Assembly: GCA_029265085.1 (NCBI GenBank)
Contig: JAJUJY010000158.1
Location: 1 to 9,404 of the forward strand
Direction: 5' to 3'
DNA: 9,404 bases
DNA from: Chloroflexota bacterium
Lineage (GTDB): Bacteria; Chloroflexota; Anaerolineae; Anaerolineales; Anaerolineaceae
The position numbers were made by a program, and so were the translations under genes. The notes under the pieces are model-generated. The model ran no database searches. It saw only the letters and a list, made by a program, of their open reading frames with translations, and had not been told where the DNA came from. Positions 1 through 6,304 of this stretch are shown one piece after another; positions within the stretch are counted from its first letter, which is position 1, and each line of letters starts with the position of its first letter.

Positions 1-1
1 C

Positions 2-286
2 CGCCGCTACAACCTGGACCTGAACACGTTCTTCTCGCAGAACAACCTGACCATGAGCTCCCGCCCGGCTGCTGGCACCTCTTTAAAAATCCCCACCAGC
101 GGCACCTGGAATTCTGGTGAACGCGCGCTCAAAGCCCATCCTGCGCAATACACCGTCAAAGCTGGCGATACCATTTACACCATTGCCTGCGCCTATGGCG
201 ATGTAGCCCCCGAAGTTATTGCTCAGGCAAACAATCTGCAAAGTCCCTTCACCCTGACCTCCGGCCAGGTCTTGCAGATCCCATAA
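2..286 (+). CDS. LysM-repeat protein, C-terminal part (5' end outside window)
   Basis: The reading frame is open from the first complete codon at base 2, so the gene begins before the window; the ATG at 53 is internal. Two LysM-like units are visible. The first is the tail of a repeat (codons around bases 2-100, with YNLDLNTFFSQNNL and LKIP). The second is complete (about bases 146-283) and has the LysM signature YTVKAGDTIYTIA, then a central helix with AQANNL, and the closing GQVLQIP. A short Gly/Ser/Thr-rich linker joins them. LysM modules bind N-acetylglucosamine-containing glycans such as peptidoglycan, so the protein is probably secreted or attached to the envelope. Any catalytic domain would lie upstream and cannot be seen. 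The protein ends directly after the last LysM, and a terminator follows. Confidence 0.85.
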   Translation, partial: RRYNLDLNTFFSQNNLTMSSRPAAGTSLKIPTSGTWNSGERALKAHPAQYTVKAGDTIYTIACAYGDVAPEVIAQANNLQSPFTLTSGQVLQIP

Positions 287-310
287 TTCAATTTCGATTT
301 GATCAACCCG

Positions 311-335
311 GCGGGGGTACACCACCCCCGCTTTT
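311..335 (+). terminator. Rho-independent terminator after the LysM gene
   Basis: GCGGGGGT (311-318) pairs with ACCCCCGC (324-331) around a 5-base loop, a perfect 8-bp GC-rich stem, followed by TTTT (332-335). The T-run is short, so termination may be partial. It ends 15 bases before the Shine-Dalgarno of the Nudix gene, which leaves no room for a promoter in between. Confidence 0.65.
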
Positions 336-361
336 CCAATTAAATTACGCAGGAGCATTCT

Positions 362-895
362 ATGGAATTTGAAGTGGTTGGCCGTGAATCCGTCTATCAA
401 GGCCGAGCTTTCAATGTAGAGAAAATCCAGGCGCGCCTTCCGGATGGAAACGTGCGGCCTTATGACCTGGTGGATCACCGAGATTCCGTCACCGTCATTC
501 CGTTGGATCAGCAGGGGAATTTGTGGTTCGTAACGCAGTACCGCATTGGCGCACAGCAGGAACTGCTAGAACTCCCGGCAGGGGTATTGGAACACGAGGA
601 AGACCCTTCGGTTGGCGCTGCCCGCGAAATCCGTGAAGAAACCGGCCAGGCAGCAGCGGAATTAATCTTATTGGGTGACTTTTACCTGACACCAGGGTAC
701 TGCAACGAGCATATGTATGTATACCTGGCACTGGGGCTGTATGCAGATCCGCTCGACCCGGATGCTGACGAGTTCTTACAGGTTCGCACCATTCCTGCGG
801 TTGAAGCGTATGCAATGGCGGAACGCGGTGAGATCCACGACTCAAAAACGCTGGCTTCATTAATGCTGGCGCGCCAACGTATTCTTGCGAAATAA
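362..895 (+). CDS. Nudix hydrolase, ADP-ribose pyrophosphatase type
   Basis: This 177-residue protein carries a perfect Nudix box (GX5EX7REUXEEXGU) at residues 74-96: G74, E80, R88-E89, E92-E93 and G95. These residues bind the Mg2+ ions that activate water for hydrolysis of a nucleoside diphosphate linked to another moiety. The ADP-ribose pyrophosphatase (NudF/YqkG) subfamily is suggested by QYR and ELPAG just before the box, by TPGYCNEHMYVYLA after it, and by a length close to the Bacillus enzyme (about 185). The likely reaction is ADP-ribose to AMP plus ribose-5-phosphate, in the cytosol as a housekeeping step; the exact substrate cannot be read from sequence. The start is supported by AGGAG at 351-355, 6 bases before the ATG. 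The preceding terminator suggests expression by read-through from the LysM gene or from a promoter overlapping it. Confidence 0.9.
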   Translation: MEFEVVGRESVYQGRAFNVEKIQARLPDGNVRPYDLVDHRDSVTVIPLDQQGNLWFVTQYRIGAQQELLELPAGVLEHEEDPSVGAAREIREETGQAAAELILLGDFYLTPGYCNEHMYVYLALGLYADPLDPDADEFLQVRTIPAVEAYAMAERGEIHDSKTLASLMLARQRILAK

Positions 896-944
896 ACCGT
901 TGATTCATTAGAATTTTTATTTCGTGAAAATTCGTGCAAAGAAT

Positions 945-989
945 CGGCTGCAATCGCGGTAAAATTAGTCAAGTGCCTGATTGCAGCCG
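945..989 (+). terminator. Stem-loop downstream of the Nudix gene, possible terminator
   Basis: CGGCTGCAATC (945-955) and GATTGCAGCCG (979-989) form a perfect 11-bp stem with a 23-base loop, 50 bases after the Nudix stop codon. Only GTTTCCTT follows, not a clean T-run, so it may be a weak or factor-assisted terminator or a 3'-end stabilising hairpin. Confidence 0.4.
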
Positions 990-1089
990 GTTTCCTTGAT
1001 TGATCTCAGCAGCAAAAGACACAACCAGAACAAATATGGGAGGGCAAGCAACCAAAATCCGGGCCAGTCTGGGGGCCTCGGAGGTGTTA

Positions 1090-1118
1090 TTGTGTAAATA
1101 TGACAGGAAACATACAAT
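1090..1118 (+). promoter_or_regulatory. Candidate sigma-70-type promoter for PFOR
   Basis: TTGTGT (1090-1095) and TACAAT (1113-1118) are separated by 17 bases, a reasonable housekeeping -35/-10 pair. Transcription would start near 1125. The two elements also sit in an imperfect dyad, ATTGTGT against ATACAAT, which might be a regulator site. Its arms are too far apart for a standard Rex site. No better pair was found closer to the gene. Confidence 0.4.
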
Positions 1119-1346
1119 TTCAATGATCTATATAACTTACCCTGTCTCTGAAATGCCGATACACTTTTTAGGAATTGTCTAGTTTAGTTCTTTACAATCC
1201 AGTCAAAGGTTTTAATTCTTAATGGTAAATCAATATCCCCGGAAAGAATTAGTGCCGCCATCATCTGAAATCCAAGTTGGCCTTGTTTCAATCATCTGGT
1301 CTGTTACAGGCCACGCTCTGGTTCATCCCCTTAATGGAGTGTAGTT

Positions 1347-4300
1347 ATGTCTCGTACAAAAGTTACTATCGATGCCAATGAAGCTGTTGCTCATGTGGCA
1401 TACCGGGTAAACGAGGTGATCGCGATCTACCCGATCACTCCGTCTTCCGGTATGGGCGAATTCGCCGATGCCTGGGCCGCAGCGAAAATCCCCAATATTT
1501 GGGGAACTGTGCCTCTTGTGGCGGAAATGCAGTCTGAAGGCGGTGCCGCAGGTGCTGTTCACGGCGCGCTGCAAACCGGCTCGCTGACCACAACCTTTAC
1601 CGCTTCTCAGGGCTTGCTCCTGATGATCCCGAACATGTACAAAATCGCTGGTGAATTGACCCCGGCTGTTTTCCATGTTTCCGCCCGTACCTTAGCCACC
1701 CATGCTCTCTCTATCTTCGGCGACCACTCAGACGTCATGTCCACTCGCCAGACCGGTTGGGCACTGCTGGCTTCCCGTTCCGCTCAGGAAGCGCACGATA
1801 TGGCGCTCATCGCCCAGGCTGCCACGCTGGAATCCCGCGTGCCCGTGATGCACTTCTTTGACGGCTTCCGCACTTCCCATGAAGTAAACAAGATCGAATT
1901 CTTGACTGATGATGATTTGCGCGCCATGATCGACAACAAACTGATTGCCGAACACCGCGCTCGCGCCCTCAGCTCAGACCACCCTGTTCTGCGCGGTACT
2001 GCCCAGAATCCGGATGTGTTCTTCCAGGCTCGCGAAACCATCAATCCCATTTACAGTGCCAAACCCGCCATCATGCAGAAGGCAATGGATAAGTTCGCTG
2101 CCTTAACCGGCCGCTCTTACCATCTGTTCGATTACGCCGGTGCTCCGGATGCGGAACGTGTCATCATTTTGATGGGCTCTGGCGCCGAAACTGCCGAAGA
2201 AACTGCCCTCTACCTGCAGTCCAAGGGCGAAAAAGTCGGCGTGATTTCCGTCCGCCTGTTCCGACCGTTCTCGGTTGAACACCTGATGAGTGTTTTGCCC
2301 GCCACCGTCAAGAAAATTGCCGTTCTTGACCGCACCAAAGAACCCGGCGCCGCTGCTGAACCGCTGCACCAGGACATCGTCTCGGCTGTATTTGAATCGC
2401 TGGCCAACGGCACAGCCCCCTTCAAGACCGCTCCGGTCATTGTTGGCGGCCGCTATGGTCTCTCTTCCAAAGAATTCACCCCGGCGATGGTCAAGGCCGT
2501 CTTTGACGAACTCAAAAACGAACTTCCCCGCAACCACTTCACCGTGGGTATCAACGATGATCTCAATCACACCAGCCTGGATTACGATCACACCTTCTCG
2601 ATTGCCTCTGCGCAGACCGTGCGCTGCGTTTTCTTTGGTCTGGGTGCTGATGGTACCGTGGGTGCAAACAAGAACTCCATCAAAATCATCGGCGAAGAAA
2701 CTGACAACTACGCTCAGGGCTACTTCGTGTACGACTCGAAGAAATCCGGTTCCGTCACCATTTCGCACCTGCGCTTTGGTCCGAAACCGATTCGCGCTCC
2801 ATATTTGATCGGCAATGGCGACGCCAGTTTTGTGGCATGCCACCAGTTCTCCTTCCTGGAGCGGCTGGATATGCTCAAATATGCTGCACCGGGCGCTGTG
2901 TTCCTGCTCAACAGCATCTACTCCACCGAAGAAGTTTGGGATCATCTCCCCGTTGAGGTTCAGGAAACCATCATCGCCAAGAAACTGCGCTTCTACGTCA
3001 TCGATGCGTACGAAGTAGCCAATAAGACTGGCATGGGCGGCCGCATCAATACCATCATGCAGACCTGCTTCTTTGCCATCAGCGGTGTTCTTCCCCGCGA
3101 AGAAGCGATCGAACAGATCAAGAAATCGATCAAGAAGACCTACGGCAAGCGCGGTGAAGCAGTGGTTCAACGCAACTTTGAAGCCGTGGACCACACTCTG
3201 GCCCACCTGCACGAAGTGAAAGTTCCCGCCGCGGTCACCAGCACCTTCTCCCGCCGCAAACCCGTTGCCGATCAGGCTCCGGAATTTGTTCGCGACGTGC
3301 TCGGCCCCATCCTCGCTTTTGAAGGCGACGATCTGCCCGTCAGCAAAATGCCCGTGGACGGCACTTTCCCGACCGCAACCGCGCAGTGGGAAAAACGCAA
3401 TATCGCCCTCGAAATCCCCGTCTGGGATCCCGAAGTTTGTATCCAGTGCGGTAAATGCTCCTTCGTCTGCCCGCATGCCGTCATCCGCCAGAAAGTGTAC
3501 GATCCCAAGTACCTGGAAAATGCCCCGGCCACCTTCAAGGCAGTGGATGCCAAGTTCAAAGAACTGCCCGGCATGAAATTCACCATCCAGGTTGCTCCGG
3601 AAGACTGCACCGGCTGCGCCCTGTGCGTGGAAGCCTGCCCGGCCAAGAACAAGACCCAGGCTGGCCTGAAAGCCATCAACATGGCTGCTCAGCCTCCCAT
3701 CCGCGAATCCGAACGCGAAAACTGGGAGTTCTTCCTGGAGATCCCCGAAACCGACCGCACCATCCTCAACGTTGGAACCGTCAAGAATTCCCAACTGCTG
3801 CAACCGCTGTTTGAGTTCTCCGGCGCCTGCGCTGGCTGCGGTGAGACCCCCTACGTTAAACTGCTCTCCCAACTCTTCGGCGACCGCAGTGTGGTAGCCA
3901 ACGCCACCGGCTGCTCCTCCATTTACGGCGGTAACCTGCCCACCACCCCGTGGGCGGTCAACAAAGACGGCCGCGGCCCAGCCTGGTCCAACAGCCTCTT
4001 CGAAGACAATGCCGAATTTGGTCTGGGCATGCGCCTGACCATCGACAAGCAGTCTGAGTTCGCGACCGAACTGGTCAAAGCCCTCGCCAGCGAAATTGGC
4101 GAAGAACTGGCCAGCGCCCTGCTGAACGCCGACCAGACCACCGAAGCTGGCATTCGCGGCCAGCGCGAACGTGTTGCTATCCTCAAGCAGCGCTTGCAGG
4201 CCAGCAAAGACCCGCGCGCCGCACTGCTCGAAGGTGTTGCTGATATGCTCGTCCGCAAGAGTGTCTGGATCCTGGGTGGTGACGGCTGGGCTTACGATAT

Positions 4301-4940
4301 CGGTTACGGCGGTTTAGACCATGTCCTCGCTTCCGGCCGCAATATCAATATCCTGGTCATGGACACCGAAGTGTACTCAAACACCGGCGGTCAGGCCTCA
4401 AAAGCCACCCCGCGCGCCGCTGTGGCGAAATTCGCCGCTGACGGTAAGGGAATGCCCAAGAAAGACCTGGGCATGATTGCCATGTCCTACGGTTACGTGT
4501 ACGTTGCCCGCGTTGCAATGGGTGCCAACGACCAACAGACACTCAAGGCCTTCCTTGAGGCGGATGCGTACGATGGCCCATCCCTGATCATTGCGTACAG
4601 TCACTGTATTGCTCACGGTATTGACATGCGCAAAGGCCTCGAACAGCAAAAACTGGCTGTTCAATCGGGTATCTGGCCGCTGTACCGCTTCAACCCGGCT
4701 CTGCCCGCTGAAGGCAAGAACCCGCTGCAGATCGAATCCAAAGATCCGACCGTGCCAGTGGAAGAATATGCCTACAAAGAGACCCGCTACCGCATGCTGC
4801 TGCAGAGCGATGAAGCCCGTGCCGAAGCCCTGATGCGCAGTGCACGCGAAGACGTCCAAAAGCGCTGGAACCTCTACAAACAAATGGCTGCAATCCATTA
4901 CGGAAATGCTTCAGAAGAAGTAGAGAAAAAAGACGCTTAA
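1347..4940 (+). CDS. nifJ: Pyruvate:ferredoxin (flavodoxin) oxidoreductase, single-chain
   Basis: PFOR oxidises pyruvate with CoA to acetyl-CoA and CO2 and reduces ferredoxin or flavodoxin, in the cytosol. All domains of the one-chain homodimeric enzyme are present in order. Domain I (about 1-255) has YPITPSS with T31, E64 and R114 at the same numbers as catalytic residues recalled for the Desulfovibrio africanus enzyme. Domain II starts near 269 (VIILMGSGAETA). The gamma-type domain starts near 429 (FFGLGADGTVG). An EKR segment precedes a two-cluster ferredoxin domain with C698/C701/C704/C708 and C754/C757/C760/C764. The TPP domain has GDGW (978-981) and VYSNTGGQ. The proximal [4Fe-4S] ligands C828, C831, C856 and C1087 keep the 3-25-231 spacing of the D. 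africanus protein. It is shorter (1197 against about 1232) and ends 110 residues after C1087, so the C-terminal extension tied to oxygen stability in that enzyme is reduced or absent. GGAG (1336-1339) precedes the ATG by 7 bases. The symbol nifJ is the family name; a nitrogen-fixation role is not implied. Confidence 0.97.
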   Translation: MSRTKVTIDANEAVAHVAYRVNEVIAIYPITPSSGMGEFADAWAAAKIPNIWGTVPLVAEMQSEGGAAGAVHGALQTGSLTTTFTASQGLLLMIPNMYKIAGELTPAVFHVSARTLATHALSIFGDHSDVMSTRQTGWALLASRSAQEAHDMALIAQAATLESRVPVMHFFDGFRTSHEVNKIEFLTDDDLRAMIDNKLIAEHRARALSSDHPVLRGTAQNPDVFFQARETINPIYSAKPAIMQKAMDKFAALTGRSYHLFDYAGAPDAERVIILMGSGAETAEETALYLQSKGEKVGVISVRLFRPFSVEHLMSVLPATVKKIAVLDRTKEPGAAAEPLHQDIVSAVFESLANGTAPFKTAPVIVGGRYGLSSKEFTPAMVKAVFDELKNELPRNHFTVGINDDLNHTSLDYDHTFSIASAQTVRCVFFGLGADGTVGANKNSIKIIGEETDNYAQGYFVYDSKKSGSVTISHLRFGPKPIRAPYLIGNGDASFVACHQFSFLERLDMLKYAAPGAVFLLNSIYSTEEVWDHLPVEVQETIIAKKLRFYVIDAYEVANKTGMGGRINTIMQTCFFAISGVLPREEAIEQIKKSIKKTYGKRGEAVVQRNFEAVDHTLAHLHEVKVPAAVTSTFSRRKPVADQAPEFVRDVLGPILAFEGDDLPVSKMPVDGTFPTATAQWEKRNIALEIPVWDPEVCIQCGKCSFVCPHAVIRQKVYDPKYLENAPATFKAVDAKFKELPGMKFTIQVAPEDCTGCALCVEACPAKNKTQAGLKAINMAAQPPIRESERENWEFFLEIPETDRTILNVGTVKNSQLLQPLFEFSGACAGCGETPYVKLLSQLFGDRSVVANATGCSSIYGGNLPTTPWAVNKDGRGPAWSNSLFEDNAEFGLGMRLTIDKQSEFATELVKALASEIGEELASALLNADQTTEAGIRGQRERVAILKQRLQASKDPRAALLEGVADMLVRKSVWILGGDGWAYDIGYGGLDHVLASGRNINILVMDTEVYSNTGGQASKATPRAAVAKFAADGKGMPKKDLGMIAMSYGYVYVARVAMGANDQQTLKAFLEADAYDGPSLIIAYSHCIAHGIDMRKGLEQQKLAVQSGIWPLYRFNPALPAEGKNPLQIESKDPTVPVEEYAYKETRYRMLLQSDEARAEALMRSAREDVQKRWNLYKQMAAIHYGNASEEVEKKDA

Positions 4941-4951
4941 TGTGAGATAAT
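4941..4951 (+). promoter_or_regulatory. Possible extended -10 element for the DHOD-like gene
   Basis: Directly after the PFOR stop lies TGTGAGATAAT, which contains a TGn-GATAAT extended -10 (one mismatch to TATAAT). No -35 is evident. It would start RNA near 4958, inside the 5' arm of the following terminator hairpin, so such a transcript could not form the complete stem. This is speculative; a short motif like this can occur by chance. Confidence 0.2.
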
Positions 4952-4987
4952 AGCCTTGTGCAGAAATTCTGCACAAGGCTTTTTTTT
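4952..4987 (+). terminator. Strong intrinsic terminator after PFOR
   Basis: AGCCTTGTGCAG (4952-4963) pairs perfectly with CTGCACAAGGCT (4969-4980) around AAATT, and T4980-4987 forms the U-tract. The 12-bp stem with eight T residues is a textbook terminator, placed 11 bases after the PFOR stop and 9 bases before the next gene's Shine-Dalgarno. It should strongly reduce expression of that gene relative to PFOR. Confidence 0.92.
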
Positions 4988-5012
4988 GAATAACAAAGGA
5001 GGAGATCTCAAC

Positions 5013-6020
5013 ATGGTAGAACTAAACACAACTTACCTCGGTTTAAATCTAAAGAACCCTTTGGTCGCCTCTGCTTCTCCACTATCGAAAAAGGTGGATG
5101 GAGTGCGGCGGTTGGAAGATGCAGGCGTCAGCGCCGTGGTGATGTACTCATTGTTTGAAGAGCAGATTGTTCACGAAAGCCATGCTCTGGATCATTACCT
5201 CAGCCGCGGGACCGAATCCTTTGCCGAAGCATTAACCTATTTCCCCGATTTGGATAATTACAATGTTGGTCCGGACAGCTACCTGGAATTAATTCGCAAA
5301 TGCAAAGAAGCCGTAGATATGCCAGTAATCGGCAGCCTGAACGGCAACACAACTGGCGGGTGGGTAGATTATGCCCGTAAGATCGAAGAAGCCGGTGCAG
5401 ACGCACTGGAATTGAATATCTACAACATTCCTACCGATCCGGCCATCACCAGCGCTGAGGTAGAACAGGCCTATGTTGACCTGGTTGCCGATGTCCGCAA
5501 GCAAATTCGTATTCCACTGGCCGTAAAGCTCAGCCCGTTCTTCACCAGCCTGCCCAATTTAGCCCAACGCCTGGCAGGGGCGGGTGCAAACGGCCTGGTA
5601 CTGTTCAACCGCTTCTACCAGCCCGATCTGGACATTGAATCACTGGAAGTAGTTCCCAACCTGGTGTTGAGCACTTCTGATGATCTGCGCTTGCCGCTGC
5701 GCTGGGTAGCCATCCTCTACGGCCGCATTCAGGCGGACCTGGCATTGACCAGCGGCGTGCATACAGCCAAAGACGTGGTCAAAGCGCTGATGGCGGGAGC
5801 GCGGGTAGCCATGACTACCTCAGAGCTGCTGGCAAACGGTATCGGCCGTTCCAGCGCCATTCTGGCCGACCTGAGCCAGTGGATGGAAGAATTTGAATAC
5901 AGCTCGGTCCAGCAAATGATCGGCAGCATGAGCCAGCAAGCCGTTGCAGACCCAGGTGCATTTGAACGTGCAAATTACATGAAAGCGCTCACCAGCCTGG
6001 ATAACCGGCTCGTTTATTAA
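5013..6020 (+). CDS. Dihydroorotate dehydrogenase-like FMN flavoprotein
   Basis: This 335-residue protein has the TIM-barrel plan of class 1 dihydroorotate dehydrogenases: [19 protein letters not shown] at the N-terminus, [21 protein letters not shown], the flavin-site lysine in VKLSPFF (K172), LVLFNRF, and an FMN-phosphate region [17 protein letters not shown] (from residue 247). However, the loop that in class 1 enzymes reads NLSCPN, with the catalytic cysteine, is here N135-I-Y-N138 and lacks both Cys and a Ser substitute. This matches the known DHOD-2-like subgroup, described as keeping the FMN site but lacking catalytic residues. True DHOD activity is therefore doubtful, and an electron-transfer or accessory role to PFOR is possible but unproven. 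The start is ATG 5013, preceded by AGGAGG at 4997-5002; an upstream in-frame TTG at 4956 lies inside the terminator and is rejected. My recollection is that such genes often sit beside PFOR genes in other anaerobes; that needs a database check. Confidence 0.88.
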   Translation: MVELNTTYLGLNLKNPLVASASPLSKKVDGVRRLEDAGVSAVVMYSLFEEQIVHESHALDHYLSRGTESFAEALTYFPDLDNYNVGPDSYLELIRKCKEAVDMPVIGSLNGNTTGGWVDYARKIEEAGADALELNIYNIPTDPAITSAEVEQAYVDLVADVRKQIRIPLAVKLSPFFTSLPNLAQRLAGAGANGLVLFNRFYQPDLDIESLEVVPNLVLSTSDDLRLPLRWVAILYGRIQADLALTSGVHTAKDVVKALMAGARVAMTTSELLANGIGRSSAILADLSQWMEEFEYSSVQQMIGSMSQQAVADPGAFERANYMKALTSLDNRLVY

Positions 6021-6117
6021 TCAAAGAATCTGGTTGGGGCAAGCAGTGAATGCAATAGGAAGGAGCAGAGCGATCATCTCCGGAAACATTCACTAAGAAA
6101 AATCTGCAATAAATTAC

Positions 6118-6160
6118 CCAGGAGGTTGGCATCCAATAAGGCGCCAACCTCCTGGTGTTT
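6118..6160 (+). terminator. Stem-loop terminator after the DHOD-like gene
   Basis: CCAGGAGGTTGGC (6118-6130) pairs perfectly over 13 bp with GCCAACCTCCTGG (6143-6155) around a 12-base loop, followed by TGTTT. The stem is very stable but the T-run is interrupted, so efficiency is uncertain. It lies about 100 bases after the stop codon; no gene was found in the intervening stretch. Confidence 0.6.
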
Positions 6161-6178
6161 AATCCATTCAATACAATA

Positions 6179-6247
6179 TTATAGACTGTATAAACATTAT
6201 ACAAAATACAAAAATCATTTGACTAAGATTATACACTCCCTTATACT
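6179..6247 (+). repeat. TTATACA half-site cluster, operator-like
   Basis: TTATACA occurs at 6197-6203 and 6229-6235. One-base variants are TTATAGA (6179-6185) and TTATACT (6241-6247). An inverted copy, TGTATAA (6187-6193), forms the perfect dyad TGTATAA-ACA-TTATACA at 6187-6203. The cluster covers the region just upstream of the fasciclin promoter, the spacer and the -10 element, which would suit a repressor or an activator. The region is AT-rich, so some copies may be chance. Confidence 0.4.
6219..6247 (+). promoter_or_regulatory. Sigma-70-type promoter of the FAS1 lipoprotein gene
   Basis: TTGACT (6219-6224) and TATACT (6242-6247) are separated by exactly 17 bases, each differing from consensus at one position. 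The predicted start near 6254 gives a leader of about 50 bases before the ATG at 6305. The surrounding DNA is AT-rich, as expected of a strong promoter. Confidence 0.75.
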
Positions 6248-6304
6248 ACAACCATTAGTAAGCAAAAACAAATCTAACCGTACTTAATGTTGAGGAGAGG
6301 AACA

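Larger units (their letters stand above)
896..1346 (+). other. Non-coding interval upstream of PFOR (451 bases)
   Basis: Apart from the stem-loop at 945-989 and the promoter candidate at 1090-1118, no gene is supported here. A 60-codon open frame from a TTG at 1000 has no Shine-Dalgarno and no recognisable sequence. The composition is more AT-rich than the flanking genes. If the promoter at 1090 is used, the PFOR mRNA carries a leader of about 220 bases. No known riboswitch consensus was recognised in it. Confidence 0.6.

Noticed and set aside
1089..1118. Rex-type redox operator at the PFOR promoter
   Set aside because: Rex sites have close, symmetric TTGTGA/TCACAA halves; the arms here are too far apart and imperfect.
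1000..1182. 60-codon plus-strand frame starting at TTG upstream of PFOR
   Set aside because: There is no Shine-Dalgarno and no recognisable motif, and it runs through the candidate promoter.
2103..3872. 589-codon open frame on the minus strand inside PFOR
   Set aside because: It is entirely antisense to a certain gene with strong codon bias, has Gly/Ala/Asp/Phe-rich sequence typical of reverse-frame translation, and has no start signals of its own.
4956..5012. Upstream TTG extension of the DHOD-like gene
   Set aside because: The added codons lie inside the PFOR terminator hairpin; the ATG at 5013 has an excellent Shine-Dalgarno and matches the family N-terminus.
6046..6093. GTGAATG ... CATTCAC inverted repeat between the DHOD-like gene and its terminator
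   Set aside because: The 7-base arms are 34 bases apart with nothing to suggest function; such a pair is expected by chance.
5989..6204. 71-codon minus-strand frame after the DHOD-like gene
   Set aside because: It has no ribosome-binding site and spans the terminator stem-loop and the AT-rich promoter region.
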